A stretch of 64,000 nt of DNA from Reticulitermes lucifugus. Taxonomy: Eukaryota > Arthropoda > Insecta > Blattodea > Rhinotermitidae. The position numbers and the translations under genes are program-made. Positions 1 through 11,958 of this stretch are shown piece after piece. The first letter of the stretch is position 1, and every line of letters starts with the position of its first letter. The notes under the pieces were generated by a model, which was not told where the DNA came from, searched no databases, and saw only the letters and a list, made by a program, of their open reading frames with translations. The stretch covers positions 32,850-96,849 of the forward strand of contig JAKCWW010000248.1 of assembly GCA_026260175.1 (NCBI GenBank), written 5' to 3'.

Positions 1-66
1 GTGAAGCCTCGAAAAATGAGGCGGCCTAGGCCCCCAAGGGGCTGTCGAGCCATTGAAAGAAAAAAC
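1..66 (+). repeat. 3' end of a poly(A)-tailed retroposon
   Basis: The block containing GGCCTAGGCCCC and GGGGCTGTCGAGCCAT, followed by an A-rich run, matches in reverse complement the complete element at 58766-58935. It is the 3' end of that element in + orientation and is cut by the window edge. It lies in the presumed last intron of gene A. Confidence 0.6.
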
Positions 67-979
67 TTATTATGTGTTAAGAGAAAATGTTTGAAATGAA
101 AAGATATCAATGTGTAAAGCAAAGTACGAGTTAATATTTTAAATTACAACATGAGAACTTTTGACTTGCTTGGCCTGATTTCGCGTTAAAGTATTCGAAG
201 AATTGTGTGTTGCTAGAGGCATCATTAGTGGTTGGGAGATTGCCCATAATGTTAGCAATTTTACACAACTCTTCGGAGACTATTTGCCACGGTCTGTGAG
301 CGGTGTAGGGAGGGAGTGGGTACGGGCGGGAGTAGCAGGGTCCGTTGGAAAAACAGACTTGTCGCCAAGAAAATGTCTGGTTCTGAAATGTTTTGTATGA
401 GTAAATCTAAGGAGTAGACAATATCCAAATTTTTGTCAAACATGCTGACTGTCACTCCTTCTTTATTGTGAATGAAGGCAGAGGTTTCAAGAAAGATGCT
501 AAACATACTTTGAATTCTCTCAGAGATTTTGAGAAAAAAATTTCATTTTCTTCTTACTGGTATCAAATTTAATGCTTTGTTCCGTGCTTATGCTGTCACC
601 AGACGACAGTTGTCTTCATATTAACGTCCGTCAAAACCTAAAAACTCGCAACCATTTCTTTGTTTCACTTCAACATTATTTAAAATAACATATACACGTA
701 TATACATTCCTTTCTCTTTTATTAATTTTCGCTTCTCTAGTGTTCACTTGAATGACGTATACTTTGCCCGTGAGTACAGTCTTAATTTCTAGTGACTACA
801 AAGGCTTAGTGGGTTAGCATTCTATTGAAGCTAATAAGAAGCCCTTTTTAATTTCCAAATGCTGTATTTATTTGTAAATCAAAATTCTTACTGTCCTTGC
901 CATTTATCTGTTTTTACTACTTGTGATTAGGATTAAAAGTCAGTGCAAAGTTATTCAGTGAAGAAAATATCTGTTACAG
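67..979. other. Presumed last intron of gene A, no gene seen
   Basis: AT-rich sequence with no convincing coding content. It ends at the acceptor of the gene A terminal exon. Short open frames here have no family features. Confidence 0.5.
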
Positions 980-1187
980 ACCCTCTCAAGAAGTGCTTAC
1001 CGAAGACGCCATCTGCAGTAAAAACAACAGCGACGTACTGGACAGTCTCCCGCCTGTGAAGCAATACTTGGCTGCAGAATGTCTAGGAAAGTCTGATGGA
1101 GACTGCAAAATTGCCTATCCACACTGTCCAAAGTCTCCTTTGGATATGTTTTCCCAGATATATAATTTAGAATTATTTACAGAATGA
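980..1187 (+). CDS. Gene A: DM4/DM12 family protein, last coding exon only
   Basis: This is the terminal exon of a secreted DM4/DM12-family protein; earlier exons are not in the window. The acceptor is ...ctgttacag and the exon opens with one base completing a split Thr codon, as in genes B and C. It reads PSQEV, then a CSKNNSDVLDSLPP stretch, then KQYLAAECLGKSDGDC and YPHCPKSPLD, ending at TGA 1185-1187. Four cysteines are visible: two belong to the family's C-terminal C-x6-C block and two (ahead of SLPP and in AEC) are the extra pair typical of the A/B/C subgroup. The intron before the last exon is 652 bp in B and 1485 bp in C, so positions 1-979 are probably this gene's last intron, with the rest beyond the left edge. 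The function of the family is unknown. Confidence 0.85.
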
Positions 1188-1611
1188 AATTAATACAGGG
1201 TTATTATCAATTCTGAAAAGTTACACTGAATTAACTGTATTAAATATTTATAAATTTAATCTAAGGTCTTAATATTTGCCAAGGTACAACAAAAGCTTCA
1301 AAACATTGAATCCGAGGTAAATATTAGCTACGCTAGTAAGGATGTTGATCTCGAGGAAAATGAAATGTACTGAATATAAAATACTTGTTGATGTCTCTTT
1401 ATCGGAAAGCAGGAGAACGTAATTATGTATATTATGTCATACTCCTTAGAAAACTTGGCGAAATATATACGTATTTCGAAGAAAAGAGTAACAAACTTGA
1501 AATGTATTCAACGAGAATTTCAGAGAAGTTTTAAATACTGGAAATACTTTTTACCCTACAATTTAAGATGAACTTCTCTCTTCATGCCCCGACATAAAAA
1601 AGAAAAATCCA

Positions 1612-1745
1612 ACCTAAATAACTCCGTGCAGCAGAGGCCTCCTTGAGAAGTTAATAGGGCTTCAGCTAGTCTAAAACAAGTTCCCAGATTTTATGTTTAC
1701 ATGAATCCAACAATTGTTCCCATCCTGATTCACACGAATTTAATC
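1612..1745 (-). mobile_element. LINE 3' tail fragment
   Basis: The stretch around GCAGAGGCCTCCTTGAGAAG matches in minus orientation the 3' end of the non-LTR element at 26817-27400. It shares the 'cttgagaag ... cagctagtc' block with the copies at 11030 and 19024. Only the tail is recognisable. Confidence 0.55.
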
Positions 1746-3024
1746 TAAATCCACCCATCCTCTTTCTTTAAAATCAGTTTAAACATTATGCTTCCTCTAG
1801 GCCTAGGTCTTCAAATCTTTCACTTTTTCAGATTTTTCGACCAAATTTCCACCACAGAATTATCCCCTCTCCCATAGCCAATACATGCCCCAGCCAATTC
1901 ACCCTCCTTGAGTTTATCACCCTGCTTGTTTACGGTGAGGAGTACTGATCAAGAAGCTCATCATTATGTCATTTTCTACACCTTCCTGTTACTTCTTTCC
2001 TCTTGTGTCCAAATATATTTGGCAGCGCCATGCTCTTGAAAACCCTCAGCCTGTGTTCTTTAATTAATGTGACAGAACAAGTTTCACATGCACACAAAAC
2101 AATGACAACATTTTGCTTTTCCTTAATTCAAAGTTTACAGCAAGTTGAGAGAAAAATGATAAAACTGAATGGTATTCAGCACTCCCAGAATTTTCTGTTC
2201 ATCAGTGCTTTCTGCATGCATATTTTTCTAATATCGCTTCCAAATATTGCAATAAAATATACAAATGACTTTGCCTGCTTTTTATGGATATGAGCACTAT
2301 TCTCTCACGTCGTAGTAAGAGTGTAGTTTAAAGAATTCGGAAATCAAGATGCTGAGAAGCGTATCTAAACCTAAGATGGAGAATGTAGAAGGAAGACAAA
2401 GAAAAATTACGAATGACCATCTTAAACACGTGTGCTCTAACAAACGTTGTTATTGTGTTCAGGACGATTAGACGGGTGTGACATGTAGAATGCTTGAACA
2501 AATTAAGAAATACGTAAGCAACTTTAATTTGAAAACATTTTGTACACTTAGGAAACAATTAGATGAAACCGAAACATTTTAAAGCAACAGGCTATTGGGA
2601 GTTGGAATGGAAGGGTCTAGTTAGAATGTGAACCAGAAGGTGAATGTCAAGAACTTAATAAAAATATGATTTTAAGAAATACAGCAACTATGCCAGTATG
2701 TAGAATGGAACAATTGTCTCTTATGTGAAGTTGCTTACAGTATTATACGCTATGGAAATAAACAAATTTCCGAATATTTTTCTTTCATACGACATAGCAA
2801 TTATAAGATATATGAAACATTACCTACTTTTGCCAGTAAATATACGTGAAAATTTTCCAACACAAATTGCTTATTAAACGAAGAAGTTAGATAAGGCTTT
2901 TCGTGTTTATGAGGTATGTAAATGTTTTTGGAGGTAAAATTGCTAAAATTAATATAAATAAATATTTTCCGCTAGGAAAGATAAATTGGCGAATGTGCTG
3001 ATTCTTAATTAGAAATGACATAAA

Positions 3025-3210
3025 AATATATGGGCACTAGGCGGAGGTCACTGTTCAGCTTTACACCCCAACTGCTTTAAGCCCTGGATTAACGGAGCCC
3101 GATCCACACTAAACATGATACCCAATTGAACTGGACGACTTGGAGAAGAGAAAAATGCCTTGCTGCTGCCAGGACTAAAACGTCAGTCATGACCATTGCC
3201 TAACCTTGGT
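3025..3210 (-). mobile_element. Degraded tRNA-derived SINE (family 1)
   Basis: The reverse complement contains a degenerate version of the family-1 body: 'gtaaagc.g..ggggtgtaaagctga.ca' followed by a GCGCC-like block. The head and tail are poorly preserved, which indicates an old copy. Confidence 0.4.
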
Positions 3211-4653
3211 CGGGAAAAATAATAATCTGAAATTATATAATTTACATTCCGGCTGAATATGCAATTCAGAAACTTAAAGAATATTTTCCCATAGATCCTG
3301 AGACCTTTGTCAAGGAAGTGGCTAAATCAGAACTAAAACTCAAATAATAGCACCGGAAAGTCACCGTTTAGGGCCTGGCTCCACCACTGCACTTAGTTAC
3401 AAGTTGATAAGGGTAGACGTTTAGTGTAATCTACGTATGTAGTATTCATTATATTCACAAAGAGGCTGTCGGAGAAGTATGTTGAGGTGAGTTGACTTTT
3501 ATCAATTACCTTGTTACTTCATCATTCTTAGACCCAAATATTTTCAACAGCAGTTTGTTTTCAGATATATTCAGTAATTTATTACATTAGATCAGTCGAA
3601 AGTTTTGTTATCGACATAACATTTTATAGAACTATAACACAATGTACTGTGGCAACAGAAAAAACTAGCCATGTGTCCGTCGCTTGACTGCCATAAAATT
3701 GACGCTCCATCTTTCTGTCACTTTCATCATTTTTCTTGGTTCATAACGATTTATTAACTCATTACACTAATGGTTATTCAATTATCCTTCGCTTTGAACA
3801 TACCTGAAGGCTCTCATCACTTAAATATAACTTTTCAATTTCCCCTTCACTTTTTTTTACAAATATTTTCACATTCACTTTCTGTGAATGCTGCACTTAC
3901 ACAAACAACAGCAAGAAATCTATTAAATACAATCAAAATAATCGCTTAAATATGTCTACACACTAAAATAATTCTCCGTATCCTGAAGTCGCAACCCCAT
4001 AAGAGTGGCAACCAGGGTGTGAAGCCAGCGTGGTAAAAAAGTAAACACAAGCTGGGTTGGCGTCATAACCAGGTGACCACGGAAACCAATAACCATGGCA
4101 ACGAAGTGTAACTCACACCAAGTGCGTGACTCACATAAGACATTTTGTCTATAGATATACATGTTTGAAATATTTAAACACTTTTAGAAATGATGCAGTT
4201 ATATGAAGCAGGAACTTCGAAACCAAAATGATCTTCATTCCACTACAAAGATCAGATTAAATATAATCAAAGGATATAGAATTCCGCTCGTGATCACTAT
4301 AGAACTCCAAATGTCAATTGCATTATAGGCTCGATATCATAAATATTTAATATTTCAATAAAGTGTCCTCACTCAACAAAACAAAAATTGCCAATCGCAT
4401 CGACAGACTTCAGCTCGTTACCGTTGCTATTTAACGTATAAATGAACTTCAATTACTCAAATAACATTGTGAAACAAGTCTCATGGCTCCAGTAGTATCG
4501 CGTCTTCTGTCAAAATTCCCCGAATATTCTCAACCTGCGAAAATCTAAATCTGAATTCAGAACGGTGGATGGTGTTTTCCTATCTTGATTTACGGACGTT
4601 GAATAAATAAATGTTTCTCTTTATAAAATAAGAAATTTAAAGATCCAACTGGA

Positions 4654-4877
4654 GTAGTATGGTCAGTGTAGTGACTAGACTGCGGACGAGACATCAGAGG
4701 AATCGTGGTTTGGTTCCCGGTAGGGGCAACATATTTTTCTGTCCACAGCAGCTTCTGGACATAGCCTGTCGCCTTCGCAGCCTTGTGTTCAATAAACAGA
4801 AACACAGTTTCCTTGGGGTAAAGTAGCCGGGGTGTGAAGCAGAAAGGTAAGCACGAGTGGGGCTGTATCTTCACTCC
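4654..4877 (+). mobile_element. Degraded tRNA-derived SINE (family 1)
   Basis: A tRNA-like head with a B-box-like GTTTGGTTCCCGG (about 4709-4721) is followed by the family-1 body 'ggggtaaagtagccggggtgtgaag'-like block (4816-4842). The copy is + oriented and diverged. Confidence 0.5.
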
Positions 4878-5339
4878 CAATATGCTTTCGTGGCGTGTAC
4901 ATGAAGAACATTTTATTCCATCACAGCCCGAATTGCCGTTCCATATTTATTTTTCCTTCTGGTATAAATAGATGCCCTCTAACGGCCACGAAAAGCGTTG
5001 TTCAGATCAGCAGATGCATTACCCATGGTCGTTAAGCTCTCAAGATACAACTCCACCTCTGTGGAAATATCACGGGTCTGCCAGTGTGAAATAAAGGCAT
5101 GATACTTCTTCATGTCTTTCTTTTGAAGAAGCTACTCCCGCCTGACAGTTGTACGATCAGATGGAACGTATTCCAGTAAATATATCAGTCGCAAGTTACT
5201 TTGATCCTTGCGTATTCCTACTACTCCAATTCAGATTTTGTATGGTATGAAGCCGTCACGGTTACTGAGATAGAGAGAGGGAGACTAAGAGTAATATTTT
5301 ATTTAAGGCTGCTGTGAGTTGCTAAATGAAATGAATTAT

Positions 5340-5455
5340 GGGTAAGAAGCACTGGCGGATTGGCATTGACAGAGGGAGAAATAAAATTTCGGAGAAAACC
5401 CTCTCCTAATGTTACTTTGTTCACCCTAAATCCCACACAGTGTGTCCTCCGCTGT
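5340..5455 (-). mobile_element. Degraded SINE (family 2)
   Basis: It contains the 'gaaaaccctctcctaatgttactttgttcacc.taaatcccacac' block, the body of the better-preserved family-2 copy at 28830-29082. The tRNA-like head is not recognisable. Confidence 0.45.
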
Positions 5456-6087
5456 GATCAATGCCATGAAGTCTTCTAGGAAAATTAGTTGTATTTGTTT
5501 AGAATGAAATTGTGATTTACACGACTGGCCTTTTTCTATATCATCAGCGACTGATATGTTGATAATTCCCTGCTAACAGAAGCATAAACTCTCTTCCAAA
5601 CCCTGAAAATTTATTCCTTATTTACACAACTGATTTCCAGCTCGAAGTGCTTTAAAATTGTGACTTTATTGTTAAGTAAACTTGAAATTCGTAGGACATA
5701 ATATCAAGAGTACGCATTTCAAACTCGTGACTTATCTTCACATATATACAACGTATGCAGTAATTTTCATCTTCCATTCACACCACTCTAGGCATGCCCA
5801 TGTAGACTGGGCTTGTCATTTTACCAGAATTATTTTTAATTTAATTTATCCTTGTATAAAGAATAGAAGTTTTTCAACTTAATAATTTACTTTTCAAAAC
5901 TCATTAAAGTGACGATAACAATTCTCGGGCTACGGGCCAGCAGTCAAAAGCTTTGGACAACTGCACTGCGTCCATCTTCAGGGATAACATGATGGGCAAA
6001 GACCTTTTTTCACAGGCAATATCAAGGGCAAAAGACTAAGGATAACTTTGAGGTTTTGTATTTAATTTTGTATACGTATTTTCGATA

Positions 6088-6373
6088 GTGTTTGGTAAAG
6101 GTAAAGTTCACCCTAGAACAGGCCATGAAGGCCCAGATAGGGAGCAGAGGTATAGCTCTACTCTTTCTTTAACCTCGGCGCTAGATGGGGGTGGGTGGTC
6201 AAAGCCATGCCCCGGCCGCTTTACCCCCGAGAAAGAGAACCGGTACCCATTTTACAGGAGGACGGGTGGGCCCCAGGCCCGGTCTGGACATGTATGGAAA
6301 ACCTCTTCCCCACCGGGATTCGATCCCCGGACCCTCCAGCCCCTAGCGAGTCGCTATACCGACTACGCTATTT
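6088..6373 (-). mobile_element. tRNA-derived SINE (family 1), well preserved
   Basis: On the minus strand the element starts with a tRNA-like head with B box GGATCGAATCCC. It continues through 'gggcctggggcccac', 'aaaatgggtaccgg' and 'gtaaagcggccgggg', and ends in a TTTACC-type tail (6088-6105 on the + strand as GGTAAAGGTAAAG). It lies about 470 bp upstream of the gene B start. Related sequences are abundant in cockroach and termite genomes (from memory). The apparent reading frames through it are incidental. Confidence 0.8.
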
Positions 6374-6837
6374 TTTACCTATCATAAAACTCCCTGACAA
6401 TGGATAGAAGGTATGTATCAGAAATACTGGATTTTTTCTGAAATAATGTAGCTTATCACCAGCGAAGATTTTTTTACTTTTAGTCACCACGAAATTCGTA
6501 AGTCTTTTATAATCAAGGTAATCTCCTATTTTTATAAAGTTATAATGTTTCGATCAGTGGTTGAATGAATTCAAATTCACAGGTAGAGTGGTGTCGCTCT
6601 CAACCAACACTCTCTTCAGATTGTCGATTTTTACGTTTACTCTAATGAACACATTCCAAGAAGGTACAGTACAAGCCATCCGTGCCTGCACGCAATACAC
6701 AGAATGAACAGTGTTCATCACGTCCACTATAACGACGCTGCTGGTCGCGTTAAATAGAAAAGCAAATTTATTTTTGTCTCCGGAAGATGTTGACCATAGA
6801 GCCGCCCACAGAGTGCTGACGTTTCTGGGGTAATGAG

Positions 6838-9634
6838 ATGGCGTTACTCGGTGAGACAACTTACTCCATAATTATCATCATATTCATACTTGTTACAAAC
6901 TGGACACTATCAAATGACATAAATAATGGCGAAACTTCTTATCGGGAACGCCGTGCCTTGATATTCCCAAGTGGAACTGTCTTGCAGGTACGTTAACATC
7001 ATTTTAATTTTCTATTTTCTTACCATGAAATACAATGTGTTAGTGACTTACGTATTATTTAAAGTGACTTGTCTCAAAATCATTAATTTTGGTTTTATTG
7101 TTTCCTCACGTCATAAGATGTATCAAAGCTCAGATCAAATGTTACGTAATTTCTTTTGTTGAGTAAAAAATACGTCTCAGGTTATAAGGTTACAATGCTT
7201 TAATTCTTTCTTTTATCTTAAAATCCAATATTATGGATTACTATTTGCGCGTACTTTGAATACTAAACATAAATTTGTTTGATGTATTAAAACATAAATC
7301 AAATTATAACTGTATCCTTTTCACTATAAATTTTATATTTTTTGTCGTATTTTTCCCTAATATTAACATATTTCAAAGCAAGCTTATAATAATAATAATT
7401 AATTCCTTCATCCCACAATCTCAGTGCTTATCTACATTATAAATTTAAAGGTAAAAGTATGCTGAAGCTCGTATTCTGATTTGAGTTTTACCTACGAAAT
7501 TCAATAAAATTAAATTACACAGTAACTAAGTTGTTATGACTTCTAGCTCTTGTTTTGTTCTTTATTTCTCCAGAAAACCTCTGCCATTTCAAAGCTGATG
7601 TCACTACAGATATATACATATATACAAATTAGAGTAATTATTTATTTTTGTTGACATAGCTACATTAGATGTATAAAAATATTTGTAATATCAGTTTTAG
7701 CTTTCCATATTAACGTTATTTTATATCCTTTATCGTTTCATGCATGACGAGCCGTTCTGAGTAACACAAGAGACTAACTCTGGTGTTTGTCTACAATAGG
7801 AGCTATAACTTATCAATGTACGCCAAACTTTAATTTCACTTGCCAAACCCATATTTTCATAGATCGACTCCGTTTCCATCAGCAATGTGGGTTGGGATAG
7901 TGTAGCCGGTAGAGCGACTCGATACGGGCTGGACGGTCCGGGGATCAAATCCTGGTTCGGGCGAGACTTTGCGCACCCGTCCAGACCAACCCTGGGGCCC
8001 ATTCAGCCACCTATAAAATTGGTACCGGATCATTCCCGGAGTTAAAGTGGCGGAGGCGTGGCGTTAACCACCCAGACCCACCTAACGCCGAGGTTAAAGA
8101 ATGTGTAGAGCTATATACCTCTACCTCTCCCTCTGTGCCTCCATTGCAGGTTATAGGTAAAGTGTATTTTACATTTCTGATATAACTCAATTACCTAAAG
8201 ATGGAGATGGGGTCGTTCTCTAATAATTTAGTTTATTTGAACCACGTGACTCGGCTTTCATGCCGAGAGAATTTTATTGAATTTTTTTCGCTGCAAGACA
8301 CTGAAAATAATAAATAACTTAGGCAATTGTAACATCATTCTACACATTTGCATATAATAGTGTTCCCCGTTACACTTGAAAGGCCAAATGGTAAACCTTC
8401 AGCTTCTCTTTGCATTTAGCCGCTTTTTAATCATGCACGTACTAAGGAAAATGTGTTCTTCACATGTAACAGCTTACCGTCGGCTTATCGATGCCAGTAA
8501 GCGCCCCAAACAGAACCGTCGCCATTGCCTTTGGAATTCAAATGGTCTACTCGATGCCAACTAACGCAACAATATGGCACACGGCACCTGACATAGGGAA
8601 GAGAGAAATATCCAACAGAGCAATACTGGATGTATATATTCCACTAGAAGCATTTTTGGAAGACCATGGTTTCGATGGTCGGACATGTCTTCTCAGAAGC
8701 ATCTGTGAAGCAGCTCATTCGCCTTTCCACCACGAAGAAATGAATATCCTTGAAGAAATCATGCACGCAATTTTAACGTAAGTATTGAAGGATGATTTTT
8801 CAAGAAGTTATAGAGGGTCTATTGGCTAGATTCTCACATCCGTGTTGATGAAGCTTCAGGTCTTCTGGGAAGTTATATCGTGTTTAATAGTAAAGAGTTG
8901 CCCATGTGGCAGAGAAGTGTTGTGATTTCCTACCCAGGTTTAAGAGGGTCCAACACTTTTCTTGAAAGGCTGGACTCTGAAGAATAAGGTCCTAGGCCCA
9001 TTTAGGACTTTCACAATTTTAAAAATTAACCATGCGTTAATATTACAGAAGACTTGAATCTTCACATGCTCAGCTGACGGTGGTGCCTACGAAGTTGACC
9101 GTATTATCGTATGTGAGGCGAGGTAGCCTCTTAGAAAGTGACTGACGTTTGTCAGGAAGCTACTTCCTCAATGATCGTTGTATAAGACATCGACAGATAA
9201 GATGTCACCGAAATGTTAGAACATATCCACCTAACTATACAATTTCACACGCCGGAATCTTCAATTTTCAGAAGAGATCCCAAGTATCAAATTTAATCTG
9301 GTCTATCCATTAGTTTCATAGAAATAACAACAAATACAGTTTCAAGAGCGTGCTTCCTTTCTCTGTAGTTCGTGTAAATAACTGATAAAAACATCAAACT
9401 AACATAAGGGGTGCCCTACGTTGTTCCAGGCCTTCGCAAGAAGTTCCAGCTGCAGAAGCAGACTGCAGTGACAACACCCGCATTACGAAGTACCTGCCTC
9501 CTGAGAAGCAATACTTGGCTGCAGAATGTCTGGGGAAGTCTGACGGTGATTGTGATGCTGCTTACCCAGACTGCCCAGAGTCTCCCTTGGATTACATCTC
9601 ACGAGAAATACATCTGGAAATATTTTCAGAATAA
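6838..9634 (+). CDS. Gene B: DM4/DM12 family secreted protein, 3 coding exons, 219 aa
   Basis: Exons are 6838-6987, 8473-8777 and 9430-9634; introns are 1485 and 652 bp, phases 0 and 2, all GT-AG. The ATG at 6838 is the first after an in-frame stop and starts a signal peptide (residues 1-21, five consecutive Ile in the core). A basic site RERR (36-39) precedes ALIFPSGTVLQ. Exon 2 carries NRT and NAT glycosylation sequons (63-65, 81-83), a WH motif and HGFDGRTCLLRSIC (115-128). Exon 3 carries KQYLAAEC, GDC and YPDCPESPLD. Cysteines are 122, 128, 164, 185, 193 and 200. The architecture fits PF07841, whose role is unknown; secretion is inferred. The TAA stop overlaps an AATAAA that is probably too close to act as the poly(A) signal. 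The closest relatives are genes C and A. Confidence 0.9.
7889..8165 (+). mobile_element. tRNA-derived SINE (family 1) in gene B intron 1
   Basis: The tRNA-like head contains TAGCCGGTAGAGCGACTCG and B box GGGATCAAATCC. The body has 'ctggggcccattcagcc' and 'taacgccgaggttaaag', and the tail ends in GGTAAAGTG. It is + oriented, about 310 bp upstream of exon 2. Confidence 0.75.
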
Positions 9635-9975
9635 AAGGAATCTAGTAATTTCTCTGGTGTAAACTAAAAGTATCAGAAATATATACAACCTTATCCGTTG
9701 TTTTTAAGGAATATAAACATTCTCTTCCATGAGAAGAGGTGAATATAAGACAAAAATTAAAGCAGTCTGCTTTCATACTTTACTCGCCAGTCGGATATTA
9801 ATTGTAATTAATATATGAATGAGGTTCACTTCTAGTTTCTCCAGTATAAAAAATTACAAATAGGTAATTGTAAACACCTGAAGAAGATGAAAATATTTTT
9901 AGAGTGCAGTGGACTGTATCTTGTATTGCGCTCGAAGAAGATGGAGGTTAAGTATCACAATTTTTGTGTAGTTCG

Positions 9976-10240
9976 TACAGCCGGGATAAAGTAGTAGGTA
10001 TAGCTACTCGCTGTGGGCTGGACAGTTCGGGGTTCAAACCCTGGGTCCGCACCTGTCCTGACCGGCCCCGATGCCCACCCAGCCTCCTGTAAAATGGGTA
10101 CCGGGGCTTTCCAAAGTGTACATCGACTGGGGCGTGGCGTTCACCACCCAACCCCTTCTAGCGTCGAGGTCATAAATGGATAGAACTATACCTCTACTCC
10201 CCACTCTGTGCCTTCATAGCACGTTATAGTTTGAACCTTA
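9976..10240 (+). mobile_element. tRNA-derived SINE (family 1)
   Basis: The head has 'tagtaggtatagctactcgc' and B box GGGGTTCAAACCC. The body has GGTACCGGGG, the GGGGCGTGGCG block and 'tctagcgtcgaggt', and the 3' part reads 'ctctgtgccttcatagc'. It is moderately diverged and lies about 340 bp downstream of gene B. Confidence 0.7.
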
Positions 10241-11029
10241 AGTTTAGTGGAGCTTGCATCTTCTTGGAATTTTTTACAGAGGAATGTTTGTTACGCTGAA
10301 CAAGTGACTTCTCTTACCTGTAAGTTCTCTGACATGAGAAAATTCCTCAAGTCTTTCAGAATTAATAATAATTTAGACTATATCAGAACACCTATTCTTA
10401 CATTTGTATACATTGCTTAAAATTCAATAACTACACAATTTTCACATAATACAAAAGTAAGTTAAATATTGAGGACATGTTTATTAAACTTTTTACAAAA
10501 TACTCATAAAGTAGAAGATTTGACTCTTTTGGGTTATTACGTCATGTCGGCTAGTCGAGAGTAACCGCCGTAGTGACTTCTAAGGAAGGTAACTCTTTGC
10601 CTGTCGATATGACCTAGCACACCAAAAGAACTGATTCTTCAATACCACAGCTGTGAGAACCTCCAATCTCGCACTAACATACCAAGTTGAAGTAACACGT
10701 ACGTTTTTAAAATAAGGACCATAAATTTAATGCATTTGTTCCAACAGTCCACAATGTGTTGATCCACCAGATTAAAGTGTCTTTCGGGAAAGTTTTAGCT
10801 TCGCTAAGACCAACAAAGTTTCGTGTAGCTAGCCACAAATCATCTGCGCCATTAAAGTATATTTCCAGTCGTCACTTTCTTTCGTAACTACATCGTATGA
10901 GCAGAATACATTCTCATACTTTCATTTAGACTGAGGTTAATCTAGTTGCTAGTAGTTCTATTATGATATAAGTTATAGCCATTCGACGGACGCGAAGAAA
11001 ATAAGATGGCTTAGATGAACCATAAATGA

Positions 11030-11160
11030 CACTAACTAACTCCATGGAGCAGAGTCCTTCTTGAGAAGCCAACAGGTCGTCAGCTAGTCAAGAAATTCCC
11101 CGAAGGGTCATTACCGCACTCACAAGAGCCCACCACCTCTCCCTATCCTGAGCAAATGAC
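11030..11160 (-). mobile_element. LINE 3' tail fragment
   Basis: The minus-strand reading gives a peptide-like block (LAQDRERWWALVSAVMTLR) that matches the C-terminal tail of a widespread non-LTR retrotransposon. The 3' untranslated tail follows and ends in TTAGTTAGT. Confidence 0.65.
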
Positions 11161-11958
11161 ACACAGCTTTAAAGTGTAACAGCGCCGTAGCATAAATGGA
11201 AGGTTTGGCACGTCCAGTAACAAAACCCCCGCCACTGAACACAATGTAGCCCACATTTAAATGATTAACATCGACATTTCGAAGCTGATAATTTCCCAAA
11301 ATGAAAGTGTCCGTAAGAAATACCACAAAGAAATATCGGCCTTTATGTCAAACCCGCGTAACCCGCATCCATTCCTGATGATCAATGTGAAATTTTCCAA
11401 AGAGTGTTTTCGAAAAAGTACGGTATTATTCTCGTGTCTTCTCCAGCATTACCTCCTACACTACACAAATCACGAAGTCCTTCCTTTTGTGTTATACTAA
11501 ACTGCTCAATTATATCAGCCTTTATAATTCCCAAAAATTTTGTGATCGTTTTGCTTTCAAACGCTTATTTCCCTTACCCCCTCAAAGTAAGGGATCACAC
11601 TTCATGTCCATACTATGATGTATAGGGTTTTGGATACCAGACATAATAATCAGGCTTTTTTAAATGAATAATAACCAGCCTGTTTAGTATTTATTATTTG
11701 TCTCAATTCTCCTCAAACCTCGGTTCCAGCAAGTGTTACTACCAGACACGTAAGTCCGAAACACTCTCTACGATGTAGGTTTTACTTTCTTCACTGGCAA
11801 GGTTTACTTCTCTTTACTAACGAGTGTCACCTAAATGCGAAACGTTCTAACAGATGTTAAGTATACACCTGGGATGAAATTTGTACCGCGCGATTATATT
11901 ACCTGTAAGTTCATCCACTAAGTACAGGTAATCCTAGTTGGGAGGTCCGCAGCTAGCG

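Larger units (their letters stand above)
1188..6837. other. Intergenic spacer A-B with degraded repeats
   Basis: 5.6 kb between gene A and gene B. It contains a minus-strand LINE tail (about 1612-1745), several degraded SINE copies (about 3025-3210, 4654-4877, 5340-5455) and a well-preserved minus-strand SINE (6088-6373). I saw no protein-coding exon in the rest. Confidence 0.6.
9635..11958. other. Intergenic spacer B-C
   Basis: 2.3 kb holding a + strand SINE (9976-10240) and a minus-strand LINE tail (11030-11160). A block near 10600-10680 may be a diverged copy of the unclassified 'tgttacgcc' repeat. I saw no coding exon. Confidence 0.55.

Noticed and set aside
6088-6407. Plus-strand open frames of 99 and 70 codons rich in Pro, Arg and Gly
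   Set aside because: They lie wholly within a tRNA-derived SINE in the other orientation. Such frames occur in many copies of this repeat.
6554-6859. Minus-strand open frame of 101 codons overlapping gene B exon 1
   Set aside because: No recognisable domain. It covers the gene B leader in antisense and the plus strand has a clear signal peptide and splice donor.
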